Numbered from the stretch's first letter, positions 49,168 to 61,375 are shown. The stretch: DNA of 64,000 nucleotides from Actinomycetospora sp. NBRC 106378 (GCF_030269685.1 NZ_BSTT01000002.1:1-64000), one strand, 5' to 3'. Made by a program: numbers and translations. The notes: generated by a model not told the origin, from the letters alone.

Positions 49168-49464
49168 GTGGCTGATGTCTCACGCCTGCCCGCGGCGCTC
49201 GTGTCCCACTGGGACTGGCAACGGCACGCCGCATGCCGCGATCTGAACCAGGAGATGTTCTTCCACCCGGACGGCGAACGCGACCCGTCCCGCAGTCGAC
49301 GTGTGGCCGATGCCCGGGCCGTCTGCAGGACGTGCCCGGTCCTCGATGCCTGCCGCAGCTGGGCCCACGCCGTGCAGGAGCCCTACGGCATCTGGGGCGG
49401 GGAGGGCGAGGACGAACGCCGCGCCGCGCTGCGCCGCGAACGCTCGACCCACCCGGCCGCCTGA
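49168..49464 (+). CDS. WhiB-family iron-sulfur transcription factor
   Basis: A 98-residue Wbl protein with the four cluster cysteines C23, C53, C56, C62 and the GIWGG turn (74-78) followed by a basic C-terminus RRAALRRERS. It binds a 4Fe-4S cluster and works with a sigma factor. GTG start with AGGAGG nine bases upstream. The next gene starts inside its stop codon. Confidence 0.95.
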   Translation: MADVSRLPAALVSHWDWQRHAACRDLNQEMFFHPDGERDPSRSRRVADARAVCRTCPVLDACRSWAHAVQEPYGIWGGEGEDERRAALRRERSTHPAA

Positions 49465-49742
49465 TGTCCACCGATTCCACGCACCCCGACGCCACCGGGA
49501 GATCGCCCATGTCCGACGACACCGTCACCACACCGCCCCGCCCCGCCGCCCAGGTTCCCGAGCTGACGGGCGTCCCCGTGCAGGAGGCGCACGACCGGGC
49601 GCTCGACGCGGGCCTCCTCGCGGTCCCCGAGAACGCCTTCCACACCGCGGCCGGCCGTGCCCAGGTGGGCCGGCAGGACCCGGAGCCGGGCACGTCCGTC
49701 GAGACCGGCTCGATCGTGCGGATCTGGATCAGCTCGGACTAA
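49464..49742 (+). CDS. Single PASTA-domain protein coupled to whiB
   Basis: A 92-residue protein. The last 60 residues (VPELTGVPVQEAHDRALDAGL ... GTSVETGSIVRIWIS in outline) make one PASTA domain, usually found in cell-wall-sensing kinases and PBPs. There is no signal peptide or membrane helix. ATG at 49464 overlaps the WhiB stop; ATG at 49509 with GGGAGA upstream is the alternative (77 aa). Confidence 0.8.
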   Translation: MSTDSTHPDATGRSPMSDDTVTTPPRPAAQVPELTGVPVQEAHDRALDAGLLAVPENAFHTAAGRAQVGRQDPEPGTSVETGSIVRIWISSD

Positions 49743-49880
49743 GCCGCCGCACCGACCCCCTGGCCGAGAAACGGGGTGGTCGGTCGGTTGTGACGGACCC
49801 GCGTGACCGGTTCGTGACGACGAGTGACACCCTCCCCGTCACCCGAGAGAGGATCTCTCGGCGTCCCGAGGGGGGAACAC

Positions 49881-50465
49881 GTGATCCGTCCGTCACGCGT
49901 CGGCCTGTTGGTCGTCGCCAGCGCCGCGGGCGCTCTGCTCGCCCTGGGACCGATGGCCGCGGCGAGTCCGTCGGCTCTGCCGTCCCAGTCCTGTGTTCCG
50001 AGTGCTGCCGGGGTGACGCCGCCGACGACCTGTCCGACAACGCCGGCCGAGGCGCCGACCACGACCACGTCGTCCTCGCCCACGCCGACCCCGACCACCT
50101 CGTCGGACGAGCCGGCCGCTCCCGTGGCGCCCAACAGCGTCCCGGCGAATCGGCGTGTGGTCCCCGACAACGATGCGCCCGCTCCGCAGCGCGCCGGCCG
50201 CCCCGCAGGCGACCGGGACTGCGCCGACTTCGCCACGCAGCAGCAGGCGCAGCAGTACTTCGAGTCGATCGGCGGGTCGTCGACGAACAACGCCGACCGG
50301 CTCGACGAGAACCACAACGGCGTCGCGTGCGAGAGCCTGGCCGACGACGGCGACGACCAGAACGCCGAAGCCACCACCACCGGCGACGACGGGTCGACGG
50401 CGAAGACCTCCGGTGACCAGGTCACCGAGGTGCCCGAGGGCTCGGCCCAGACCGGGGGTGCCTGA
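49881..50465 (+). CDS. Secreted excalibur-domain protein
   Basis: A 194-residue exported protein: signal peptide (SRVGLLVVASAAGALLALGPMAAA), a Thr/Ser/Pro-rich stretch with TTTTSSSPTPTPTTSS, then an excalibur calcium-binding domain DRDCADFATQQQAQQYF ... DENHNGVACE. The end SAQTGGA looks like a sortase motif without a membrane anchor. GTG at 49881 has GGGGGGAA upstream. It is coupled to the class F sortase that follows. Confidence 0.88.
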   Translation: MIRPSRVGLLVVASAAGALLALGPMAAASPSALPSQSCVPSAAGVTPPTTCPTTPAEAPTTTTSSSPTPTPTTSSDEPAAPVAPNSVPANRRVVPDNDAPAPQRAGRPAGDRDCADFATQQQAQQYFESIGGSSTNNADRLDENHNGVACESLADDGDDQNAEATTTGDDGSTAKTSGDQVTEVPEGSAQTGGA

Positions 50466-51037
50466 TGTCGCGTCCCCGCACCGCAGTCCTCGTCCTCGTG
50501 GCGGCGCTCCTCGCGCTCGTCACCGCCGCGTGTTCGGGCGGTTCCGATGACGGGCAGCAGCCCCTGGCCGCGAGTCAGCAGAGCACGGCCGGTGTCGTCC
50601 CCGGCTACACCGTCACCATCCCGAAGCTGAACGAGTCCTCGCAGCTCATCGGGTTGGGGCTCAACGCCGACAAGTCGATCCAGGTCCCGCCCCTGGCCGA
50701 CCCGATGCAGGCCGGGGTCTACACCAAGGGCCCGATGCCGGGCCAGACCGGACCGGCCGTGGTCCTCGCGCACATCAACGCCAACGGCACCCCCGGGTTC
50801 GGCGAGGGCTTCCACACCCTGGCGGCGGGCGACACGATCAACGTGACGACGCCGAACGGCCCGGTCAGGTTCGCCGTGACCCGCACCGAGACCGCCCCGA
50901 AGGCCGAGTTCCCGACCGCCGACGTCTACTCCGACACCACCGGCCCCGAGCTTCGGCTGATCACCTGCGGCGGCACCCTCGATCGGAGCGCCCACAACTA
51001 CCTGGGGCAGACGATCGTCTACGCGAAGAAGGTCTGA
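50465..51037 (+). CDS. Class F sortase
   Basis: A 190-residue sortase with a lipoprotein-like signal (LVTAACSGG, lipobox Cys 23). Catalytic residues are visible: H103 in VVLAHIN, C168 in LITCGG and R174 in LDRSAHNY. It attaches or processes proteins at the outer face of the membrane. Its start overlaps the excalibur protein stop (TGATG). Confidence 0.9.
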   Translation: MSRPRTAVLVLVAALLALVTAACSGGSDDGQQPLAASQQSTAGVVPGYTVTIPKLNESSQLIGLGLNADKSIQVPPLADPMQAGVYTKGPMPGQTGPAVVLAHINANGTPGFGEGFHTLAAGDTINVTTPNGPVRFAVTRTETAPKAEFPTADVYSDTTGPELRLITCGGTLDRSAHNYLGQTIVYAKKV

Positions 51038-51040
51038 CGC

Positions 51041-54539
<3,499 letters not shown>

Positions 54540-54550
54540 GGGCGGCAACG

Positions 54551-54958
54551 CTAGGGACCGACCCAGCGTCGGTGCGCGTCCGGGTCGACGTTGCCCCCGC
54601 ACACCACGGTCACGACCCGCCGCCCCGTGAACCGCTCCGGGTCCTCCAGGATCGCGGCGACGCCGAGAGCGGCCGACGGTTCGACGACGAGCCCGGCCCG
54701 CTCGTGCAGCAACCGCACCCCCGCGACGATCGACTCCTCGCGGACGAGGACCGCGTCGTCGGCCACCACGAGCAGGTCCTCGAGCACCTCGGCCAGGGGG
54801 AGCCGCCCCGCGACCCCGTCGGCGATCGTGTCGGTCGACGCCGTGGTGACCACCCGACCCTGCTGCCACGACCACGTCATCGCCGGCGCCCCGAGTGCTG
54901 CCCGGACGCGCTCGGTGTCGAGACGCGTCCGGGGCACGGTGCGGACGCTACCGACCAT
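54551..54958 (-). pseudogene. C-terminal fragment of a serine/threonine dehydratase-type PLP enzyme
   Basis: The 135 codons match only the C-terminal half of threonine/serine dehydratases (GAPAMTWSWQQGRVV, TIADGVAGRLP, ERAGLVVEPSAALGVAAI, RRVVTVVCGGN). The N-terminal PLP-lysine domain of about 180 residues is missing, and the sequence just upstream is a terminator-like palindrome. It is most likely a decayed gene, although the frame remains open. Confidence 0.75.
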
Positions 54959-54983
54959 CCGTAGGGCCGTCGTCCACGCGCAT

Positions 54984-55044
54984 GATCATCAGAACGAGGA
55001 GGATCCGGACGCTCGGCGTCCGGATCCTCCTCGTTCCGATGATC
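54984..55044. terminator. Strong 29-bp hairpin
   Basis: Arms 54984-55012 and 55016-55044 pair over 29 bp with one mismatch and a three-base loop; the stem contains GAGGAGGATCCGGACGC. It lies between the DUF6069 gene and the dehydratase fragment, both on the minus strand, and is the strongest hairpin in the window. Confidence 0.8.
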
Positions 55045-55080
55045 GAGATGCGGCGCCTGGGCTCGCCGTCGGGACGGGGC

Positions 55081-55491
55081 TCAGACCGCGAGTCGCCGGG
55101 CGATCACCGGGACGACGATCGCCGCCGCGACGAGGTGCGTGAGCATGAGCAGCAGCTTCGTGGCTGTCGCGGCGTCGGCGAGGACGTCCGGGACCAGCGA
55201 CAGCGCGGTGAGGACGACGGTCGTCCGGACGAACGCCATCCGGGGGCTGCGGGCGGTGCGGGACAGCACCAGGGCGAGGACGAGGCCGATCACCGAGAAG
55301 ATCGCGGTGAGGGAGGCGAAGCCGGGCACGGGGATCGGGGCGCCGCTGATGTCGAGGCTGATCCCGACGGCGTTCCCGGCGGCGGCGATCGCGGAGGTCG
55401 CGATCGAGGCGCCGACCGTGGCGGCGAGGCCGCCGAGGACCAGGGCGCTGGTGCGGGTGGTGGTGGCGGCGGGAGCGGTGAGGACGGACAT
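55081..55491 (-). CDS. DUF6069-type four-helix membrane protein
   Basis: A 136-residue protein with four hydrophobic helices (LVLGGLAATVGASIATSAIA, SLTAIFSVIGLVLALVLS, VRTTVVLTALSLVPDVLA and LLLMLTHLVAAAIVVPVIA), matching the DUF6069 family. ATG at 55491 has GGAGGCCACC directly upstream. Function unknown. Confidence 0.8.
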   Translation of the reverse strand: MSVLTAPAATTTRTSALVLGGLAATVGASIATSAIAAAGNAVGISLDISGAPIPVPGFASLTAIFSVIGLVLALVLSRTARSPRMAFVRTTVVLTALSLVPDVLADAATATKLLLMLTHLVAAAIVVPVIARRLAV

Positions 55492-55602
55492 GGTGGCCTC
55501 CGAGGGCTGGTGACCGGCTCCGTGCCGGTCTCGTACCCCTGCGTCGGACGGGCCGACGGTCCTTCGACACGGCTCCCGAAAAACTTTCCAAGATCTCATA
55601 AC

Positions 55603-55641
55603 GCGGAGCGAAGTGGTCGCTCAGCGAGCACTTCGCTCCGC
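55603..55641. terminator. Terminator hairpin after the XRE regulator
   Basis: GCGGAGCGAAGTG (55603-55615) and CACTTCGCTCCGC (55629-55641) pair perfectly over 13 bp; it stands 22 bp past the XRE stop on the minus strand. Confidence 0.78.
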
Positions 55642-55663
55642 ACGGCCGGATCTTGACGGGGCC

Positions 55664-55936
55664 TCAGGCGCTCCGGGACTCGGCGGCGTCGGGCTCCGGG
55701 CGGCACGCCGCGACCAGCGCGTCCAGCGGCAGCGACAGCTCCGTCGCGAGCGCCGCGATCGTGAAGAACGCCGGCGTCGGCACCCGGCCCGACTCGATCT
55801 TCCGCAGCGTCTCCACCGGCATCCCGACGGCGGCCGCGACCTCGGTCATCGACCGCGGCCCGCGCGCGGCGCGCAGCACCTCCCCGAGGCGGGCTCCCCG
55901 CTCGCGTTCGTCCGGGGTCAGCGGCACACGCACCAT
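55664..55936 (-). CDS. XRE-family regulator divergent from methionine aminopeptidase
   Basis: A 90-residue DNA-binding protein with a Cro/C1-type HTH (LGEVLRAARGPRSMTEVAAAVG, MPVETLRKIESGRVPTPAFFTI). It is divergent from map with only 50 bp between the starts. This small XRE-map pair recurs in actinomycetes, so it probably controls map and itself. Confidence 0.88.
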   Translation of the reverse strand: MVRVPLTPDERERGARLGEVLRAARGPRSMTEVAAAVGMPVETLRKIESGRVPTPAFFTIAALATELSLPLDALVAACRPEPDAAESRSA

Positions 55937-55942
55937 GACCGT

Positions 55943-55966
55943 GATACTAATACCGGGATAGTTATC
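55943..55966. promoter_or_regulatory. AT-rich candidate operator between XRE and map
   Basis: GATACTAATACC (55943-55954) and GGGATAGTTATC (55955-55966) are half-sites with eight of twelve matching positions when folded. It is unusually AT-rich for this genome and fills half of the 50-bp gap. Confidence 0.45.
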
Positions 55967-55986
55967 CCACGCCGTCGGAGCGCCCC

Positions 55987-56757
55987 ATGATCGAGATCAA
56001 GAACCGTCACGAGATCGAGCTGATGCGGGAGGCCGGCCGGATCACCGCGCAGGCGCTGGCGGCGGCGAAGGAGGCGGCCGTCGTCGGGAGGTCGTTGAAG
56101 GAGCTGGACGACGTCGCTGCGGAGGTCATCGCCCGGGCCGGGGCCGAGCCGCTGTTCCTGAACTACCGGCCGAGCTCGGCGTCGACACCCTTCCCGGCCG
56201 TGGCCTGCATCAGCGTCAACGACGCGATCGTCCACGGCATCCCGAACGACTACGTGCTGTGCGACGGGGACCTGGTCAGCGTCGACTGCGGCGCCCGCAT
56301 CCACGGCTGGAGCGGCGACGCCGCGATCAGCTTCATCGTGGGGGAGCGCCACGACGCGGCCGACCAGCACCTCATCGAGACCACGGAGAGGGCCCTGCAG
56401 GCCGGGATCGACGCCGCCCGGTCCGGCAACAAGATCGGCGACATCGCGCACGCCATCGGCACGCTCGCGCGCGGCGCCGGGTACGGCCTGATGGAGGGGC
56501 ACGGCGGGCACGGGATCGGCCGCGAGATGCACGAGGCCCCGCACGTGCCGAACGAGGGCCGTGCGAACCGCGGGTACCGGCTGCGGCCGGGCCTGGTCCT
56601 CGCGATCGAGCCGATGCTCATCGCCGGCGGCACCGACGGCTACCGCGAGGACGACGACGGCTGGACCCTCCGCACCGTCGACCGCACCCGCGCGGCGCAC
56701 GTCGAGCACACCGTCGCGATCACTGCGGACGGGCCGCAGGTGCTCACGCAGGTCTGA
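55987..56757 (+). CDS. map: Type I methionine aminopeptidase
   Basis: A 256-residue Map: IEIKNRHEIELMREAGRI at the start, SVDCGARIHGWSGDAA (Asp ligands), GHGGHGIGREMHEAPHVPN (His ligand) and LAIEPM (Glu ligand). It removes the initiator Met from nascent chains. The nearby XRE regulator suggests it is an additional, inducible copy rather than the housekeeping one located in the ribosomal operon (inference). Confidence 0.95.
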   Translation: MIEIKNRHEIELMREAGRITAQALAAAKEAAVVGRSLKELDDVAAEVIARAGAEPLFLNYRPSSASTPFPAVACISVNDAIVHGIPNDYVLCDGDLVSVDCGARIHGWSGDAAISFIVGERHDAADQHLIETTERALQAGIDAARSGNKIGDIAHAIGTLARGAGYGLMEGHGGHGIGREMHEAPHVPNEGRANRGYRLRPGLVLAIEPMLIAGGTDGYREDDDGWTLRTVDRTRAAHVEHTVAITADGPQVLTQV

Positions 56758-57444
56758 TCAGGCGGCGTCGTGGAAGATCACGCCGAGTACGTGCCGGTTG
56801 CCGCTGTGCACCGTCGAGACCCCGTGGCGCATCTGCACCCGGTGGTGGCCCCGCGCGCCCCGGCGCGGCCGGTGGTGGACCGGGAAGACGACCGCGTCGC
56901 CCTGACGCGGTCGGACGACGGTCGCGCGGGACTGCTGCCGCGGGCGCTGCTCGACGAACACGCTCTCGCCGCCGGTGAAGTCGACGTCGGGCTCGCTCAG
57001 CATCACGAGCACCTGCAGGGGGAAGACGAGGTCGCCGTAGAGGTCCTGGTGCAGGCAGTTGTAGCCGGTCGGCCCGTAGCGCAGGAGCAGCGGCGTCGGC
57101 TTCGTCTGGCCCGCGGCGGCGCACAGGGCGCGGTACTCGGCGTGCGTCGCCGGATAGCCGGGCTCGCCGAGCACCTCGGCCCACCGGTTCGCCACGGCGG
57201 CGAGCCGCGGGTAGAGGCCGGTGCGCAGGTCGGCGACCACGTCGGGCAGCGGGTCGGCGAAGTACCGGTACCGGCCCTCCCCGAAGGCGTGCCGGGCCAT
57301 GACGACCGTGGACCGGAAGCGTGCGTCGTCGTCGAACATCGCGGCCAGCTCGCGGCAGGTCCCGGCGTCGAGGAGCCTGGGCAGCTGTGCGAATCCGTCG
57401 CCGTCGAGGGCGGCGGCGAGCGGGTCGTCCTGGAACAGGGTCAC
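56758..57444 (-). CDS. 2-oxoglutarate/Fe(II)-dependent oxygenase
   Basis: A 228-residue 2OG oxygenase: iron ligands in LHQDLYGD (H132, D134) and RHGVSTVHSGNR (H207), with R217 to bind 2-oxoglutarate. The C-terminal arrangement resembles prolyl-4-hydroxylase/PhyH-type proteins annotated as 2OG-Fe(II) oxygenase. The target is unknown. Confidence 0.87.
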   Translation of the reverse strand: MTLFQDDPLAAALDGDGFAQLPRLLDAGTCRELAAMFDDDARFRSTVVMARHAFGEGRYRYFADPLPDVVADLRTGLYPRLAAVANRWAEVLGEPGYPATHAEYRALCAAAGQTKPTPLLLRYGPTGYNCLHQDLYGDLVFPLQVLVMLSEPDVDFTGGESVFVEQRPRQQSRATVVRPRQGDAVVFPVHHRPRRGARGHHRVQMRHGVSTVHSGNRHVLGVIFHDAA

Positions 57445-57512
57445 GCCGGGGAGAACCCCGGGGCGGACCGCGGTGTTGCGTCGCGCGACCCGTCGTCGGG
57501 AAGTCCCGGAGC

Positions 57513-58289
57513 ATGGTGGAGCTGCGGCACGAACAGCGGACGATGCTGTGGACGCTCGCGATGCACGCGCACGACGCCGCGGCGGAGCGCCCGATCCTCG
57601 GCGACCGCTACGCCGCCGACCTGCTCGCCCGCGTCGAGGACCCGCCCGACCTGGGCGTGAGCCTCGGCGGGAACACCCCGCTCATCTGCGCCCGGGCGAA
57701 GCTGATCGACGACGCGGCGCGGACGTGGCTCGCCCGGCACGACGAGGCCGTGGTGCTGCACCTGGGCTGCGGGCTGGACAGCCGGGTCCTGCGGCTCGAC
57801 CCGGGCCCGGGCGTGCAGTGGTTCGACGTCGACCAGGAGCCGGTCATCGACCTGCGGCGTCGGCTCTACGCCTCGGAGCCGTCGACGACCGTCGCCGGCG
57901 ACGTGACCGACCCTTCGCTGTACGACCGGTTCCCGGCCGAGCTGCCGCGTCTCGTGATCGCCGAGGGCCTGCTGATGTACCTCGACCCGGCGGGCGTGGC
58001 GGCGGTGGTGGACCACGCGCTCACTCCGGGGAGCACGCTGGTGGCGGACACGGTCGCGCCGTGGGTCACGTGGGTGGCGGGCCTGCAGCCGGCGATGCGG
58101 GCGGCGGACGCGGGCTTCCGGTCGTCGTCGGTGGACCTCGCGCGGGTCGCTCCGCACCTCGTCGACGAGCTCTCCCTCGTCGACGCCACGGCGACCCGCA
58201 CGAGCGGCCTGACGTCGACGGCGGTCCGGGTGTTCGCCCTGCTGCCCGGCGGGCGGGACGCGATGGTGCTGCAGACCTACGAGCGTTAG
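57513..58289 (+). CDS. Leucine-carboxyl-methyltransferase-like SAM methyltransferase
   Basis: A 258-residue SAM methyltransferase of the PPM1/leucine carboxyl methyltransferase-like group: VVLHLGCGLDSRVLRLD (about 87-103), WFDVDQEPVIDLRRRL (about 110) and VIAEGLLMYLDP (about 147-158). It methylates a carboxylate or hydroxyl of a small molecule; related proteins act on secondary metabolites. ATG at 57513; a shadow frame extends upstream. Confidence 0.85.
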   Translation: MVELRHEQRTMLWTLAMHAHDAAAERPILGDRYAADLLARVEDPPDLGVSLGGNTPLICARAKLIDDAARTWLARHDEAVVLHLGCGLDSRVLRLDPGPGVQWFDVDQEPVIDLRRRLYASEPSTTVAGDVTDPSLYDRFPAELPRLVIAEGLLMYLDPAGVAAVVDHALTPGSTLVADTVAPWVTWVAGLQPAMRAADAGFRSSSVDLARVAPHLVDELSLVDATATRTSGLTSTAVRVFALLPGGRDAMVLQTYER

Positions 58290-58348
58290 GCAGGGCGACG
58301 TAGCCGTCGAGCGACACGAGGCGGTCATGGCGGCGAGTATGGACCGGG

Positions 58349-58365
58349 ACTTGTTTTTTGCAAGC
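58349..58365. promoter_or_regulatory. HxlR-type operator candidate
   Basis: ACTTGTTTTTTGCAAGC: CTTG and CAAG half-sites with a seven-base AT-rich spacer, 22 bp before the VOC gene. The pattern fits known HxlR-family sites, and the HxlR gene is second in this unit. Confidence 0.6.
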
Positions 58366-58387
58366 GACGTCGGCACGCTCTGCGGCC

Positions 58388-58825
58388 ATGACCCTGATGT
58401 TCGTCAACCTGCCCGTCACCGACCTGGAGCGCGCCAAGGCCTTCTACGAGGCCCTCGGGTTCCGGATCAACCCGGCGTTCACCGACCACAACGCCGCCTG
58501 CGTCGTCGTGGAGGAGGACCACAACTTCTTCATGCTGCTGCTCCGCGACTTCTTCCAGACCTTCACCGACCGGCCGATCGGCGACCCGGCCAAGGACGTC
58601 TCGGTGGCGACCGCGCTCATGCTCGACAGCCGGGACGACGTCGACGGCACCGTTGCCGCGGGCCTCGCGGCAGGCGGCACCGAGGCGCGGCCGGCGTCGG
58701 ACTACGGCTTCATGTACCAGCGTCAGCTCACCGACCCGGACGGCAACCTGCTCGAGTTCGGCTGGATGGACCCGAAGGCCGCCGAGCAGGGACCCGAGGC
58801 GTTCATGGCCGACCAGCAGGCCTGA
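58388..58825 (+). CDS. VOC-family (glyoxalase/bleomycin-resistance fold) protein
   Basis: A 145-residue VOC protein: MFVNLPVTDLERAKAFYEALGF at the start and DPDGNLLEFGWMD at the end. It may act on or bind an aromatic or thiol-bearing compound. It is coupled to the HxlR gene through TGATG overlap. Confidence 0.9.
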   Translation: MTLMFVNLPVTDLERAKAFYEALGFRINPAFTDHNAACVVVEEDHNFFMLLLRDFFQTFTDRPIGDPAKDVSVATALMLDSRDDVDGTVAAGLAAGGTEARPASDYGFMYQRQLTDPDGNLLEFGWMDPKAAEQGPEAFMADQQA

Positions 58826-59466
58826 TGGCGCCGCGGGAGTACGGGCAGTACGACGGGGTCACGCGCGCGATCGAGCTCATCGGGGAGCGCTGGGCGCTGC
58901 TCATCGTGCGTGACCTGCTCGTCGGGCCCCGTCGCAACGGCGAGCTCGCCGCCGGCCTGCCGCGCATCCCGAGCAACATCCTCGCCGCCCGGCTGAAGGA
59001 GCTGCAGGCGGCCGGGATCATCCGTCGGGCTCCGCGCTCGCGGGTGATCATCTACGAGCTGACGCCGTACGGGCGTGAGCTCGAGCCGGTCGTCCTGGCC
59101 CTGTCCGCGTGGGGGTTCAAGGCGTTGGGCGACCCGCGCGAGGAGCAGGTCATCACCCCGGACGCCATGACGATGGCCCTGCGGTCCGCGTTCCGGGCGC
59201 AGGTGGCGGCGTCGTTGCCGACCACGGCCTACGCGGCCCGTCTCGGGGACGCCGAGCTGCTGATCCGGGTGGACGGGCCCTCGTTGGAGGTGGCCCGCGG
59301 GGACGGTCCGGCCGACCTCGCCTTCGCCGCGGGTGCGGACATCCGCCGCGTCATCTCCGGCGAGCTCGCGCCCGACCGCGCGATCGCGAGCGGCGTCGTC
59401 GAGGTCCTCCGCGGCCCCGGGGTGCTGCTCGACCGCTTCGCGGACACGTTCCACCTGGCGGCGTGA
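58825..59466 (+). CDS. HxlR-family regulator with a C-terminal SCP2-like domain
   Basis: A 213-residue regulator: winged helix ERWALLIVRDLLVGPRRNGEL, GLPRIPSNILAARLKELQAAGI, then a second domain (about 115-213) with DAELLIRVDGPSLEVARGDGPADLAF and ASGVVEVLRG resembling sterol carrier protein 2. It probably represses the VOC-HxlR unit, sensing a hydrophobic ligand with the extra domain. Confidence 0.85.
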   Translation: MAPREYGQYDGVTRAIELIGERWALLIVRDLLVGPRRNGELAAGLPRIPSNILAARLKELQAAGIIRRAPRSRVIIYELTPYGRELEPVVLALSAWGFKALGDPREEQVITPDAMTMALRSAFRAQVAASLPTTAYAARLGDAELLIRVDGPSLEVARGDGPADLAFAAGADIRRVISGELAPDRAIASGVVEVLRGPGVLLDRFADTFHLAA

Positions 59467-59593
59467 GCCTTCCCGACGACGGGTCGGGTCGGCGGCCGCT
59501 ACACCACGACGGGGTCGCGGTCCAGAGCAGTCGTACGGCTGCCCTCCCGCCACGAACCGGGGCATGCTGCCCTTCCGGCACGGAGGGGGAGAC

Positions 59594-60118
59594 ATGGGAC
59601 TGTTCCGACGCAGGGTCGCCGCGCCGACGGCGCCACCCGAGGTCGAGGTGGCCGGAGTGCGCTACCGGCAGCACCGCACCGCGAGCCCGGACCCGGAGAA
59701 CGCCTCGCATCTCTACCTCCCGCCGGACGAGGACCCGGCCCGGTTCCGACGACGGGTCCAGCTCGACGTCCACACCGCGCGCGGCCTGACCCCCGCCACC
59801 GTCCTCGGGCACTGGTTGCCCCTGCACGCGGCGCGACACGACGGCCCGGCCGAGATGAACCACGAGGTGTTCACGGCGAACGACGGCAGCGGTGAGTACC
59901 TGCTCGACTTCCTGCTCAGCCACCACGAGGCGGGCCTCCCGGCGTGGGAGTGGAACGCGGTACGGGTGATCCCGCACCGGGTCGGGCTCGTGGTGCTCGC
60001 GTGGACCCATCGCGCGTACGGCGAGGAGATCGACCCGTTCCTGACCGGACTCGGGGCGGAGCGCCCTGCGCTGCTCGGTCGGTTCATGGACGCGCCGGTC
60101 CCGGAGGTGACGTCGTGA
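59594..60118 (+). CDS. Unrecognised 174-aa protein
   Basis: I do not recognise a family. It starts MGLFRRRVAAPTAPPEVEVAGVRY in outline and has a Trp/His-rich central region (GHWLPLHAARHDG, LLSHHEAGLPAWEWNAVRVIPH). No signal peptide or membrane helix. ATG has GAGGGGGAGA upstream. A copy of the dispersed motif (59744-59759, FRRRVQ) falls in the gene. It overlaps the next gene by GTGA. Confidence 0.72.
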   Translation: MGLFRRRVAAPTAPPEVEVAGVRYRQHRTASPDPENASHLYLPPDEDPARFRRRVQLDVHTARGLTPATVLGHWLPLHAARHDGPAEMNHEVFTANDGSGEYLLDFLLSHHEAGLPAWEWNAVRVIPHRVGLVVLAWTHRAYGEEIDPFLTGLGAERPALLGRFMDAPVPEVTS

Positions 60119-61005
60119 CGCTTCCGGCGCACGTCGCGGAACTCGTGGAGTGGATCGTGGCCGACAGCATCGAGAGCCTGCGGGCCGGCAGCGCTCCGTT
60201 CGCGCCGCACCTCATGCTCCTCGACGACCGGTCCGGCCCGCGGGACCGGGCCCTGCAGCACACCCGCTTCGGACCCGACCTCGCCGAGGGCCTCGAGCAG
60301 GCCCGGGCCACCGTGGGGCCGACCTCGCCCGCGACGCTGTACGCGATCGCGTGGGACGGCTACGCCACGGTCGACGGCGAGCGCCGCGACGCGATCCTGG
60401 TCGAGGCCGGGACCGTCGACGACCCCGACGCCTGGCTGCTCGCCCAGCCCTACGGCACGGTCGCGCGTCGGCTCCGCGGCTCGCGGGTGGAGCGGGTCGG
60501 GGACCTGCTCGAGGTCGACCGGCCCGGGTCCCGGTTGGCCGACGTCGTCCTCGTCTGGCCGGAGCGGGTCACCGTGGCCGGGCTCGTCCACGAGCTCGCG
60601 TGGCGGTCGACCCCGGTGCCCGGCTACCACAAGGCCGAGTACGTGCCGGCCGGGCAGAGCGTCGAGGCGTTCACCGCCATGGTGCTCGTCGAGGTGGACA
60701 CGCGGTCGTCCGGCGCGGACGCCACGGTCGCCGCACTGCTCGACGCGATGGAGCAGAGCCCGGCCGATGTGGTCCACCGCGAGGTCGGGGACGACGGGTC
60801 GGGCGGCACCGTCGTCGAGTTCCTCGTGCGCACCGACACGGTCCGGGAGTGGAACGCCCACCGCTACGTCGACCACCCGCTCGGCGTCGTGCTGCTCGGC
60901 GTCGTCCGGCGCCTCGGCCCCGCCGACGCCGACGCCGGACCGGTCGACCGCGCGGCGGTGCTGGCCGAGCTCCGCGCGCTCCCGGTGCCCCCGCTGCAGC
61001 ACTGA
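60115..61005 (+). CDS. Unrecognised 296-aa protein coupled to the previous one
   Basis: I do not recognise a family. Segments include LPAHVAELVEWIVADSIESL at the N-terminus, TLYAIAWDGYATVDGERRDAI, ARRLRGSRVERVG, and a C-terminal YVDHPLGVVLLGVVRRLG. No membrane helices; probably cytoplasmic. It is coupled to the preceding gene by a four-base overlap, so the two are likely partners. Confidence 0.72.
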   Translation: MTLPAHVAELVEWIVADSIESLRAGSAPFAPHLMLLDDRSGPRDRALQHTRFGPDLAEGLEQARATVGPTSPATLYAIAWDGYATVDGERRDAILVEAGTVDDPDAWLLAQPYGTVARRLRGSRVERVGDLLEVDRPGSRLADVVLVWPERVTVAGLVHELAWRSTPVPGYHKAEYVPAGQSVEAFTAMVLVEVDTRSSGADATVAALLDAMEQSPADVVHREVGDDGSGGTVVEFLVRTDTVREWNAHRYVDHPLGVVLLGVVRRLGPADADAGPVDRAAVLAELRALPVPPLQH

Positions 61006-61030
61006 CGTCCCGACGACGGGTCCGGCTCGC

Positions 61031-61375
61031 CTACCGCGCGTCGGCGGTCGCGGGGGCCGTGTCCTGCAGGGTCCGCACGGCCCGGCGGAGCGCCTCGACC
61101 GCCGGTGACCGGTCGTCGGTGCGAGTGCAGAGGGAGATGGGGCACGGCTCGACGTCGAGAACGGGGAGGAAGACCACCTCGGTGGCGGTAGTTGTCGGCG
61201 ACGGAGCCGCCCGTGATGGCGATGGCCCGGCCCGAGGCGACGGCCTCGAGCAGCTCGGCGAGGGTGTGCACGACCGGCCCGTACCGCACGGGCCGCCCGC
61301 TCGGCCGCGGGTCGCAGGCCCACCAGCGGACCCACACCGGGTCGGTCTCGTCGTCGGTGACGGGACGCCGGTTGG
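61031..61375 (-). pseudogene. Frameshifted C-terminal remnant of a LysR-type regulator
   Basis: Read on the minus strand, one frame gives VVHTLAELLEAVASGRAIAI then TGGSVADNYRH, and after a shift near 61180-61186 another frame continues EVVFLPVLDVEPCPISLCTR and ends DTAPATADAR. Joined, they match the effector domain end of LysR proteins that read ...GRGIALTGxSVAxxYPHPGIVFVPV.... The N-terminal HTH half is missing. Confidence 0.7.
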
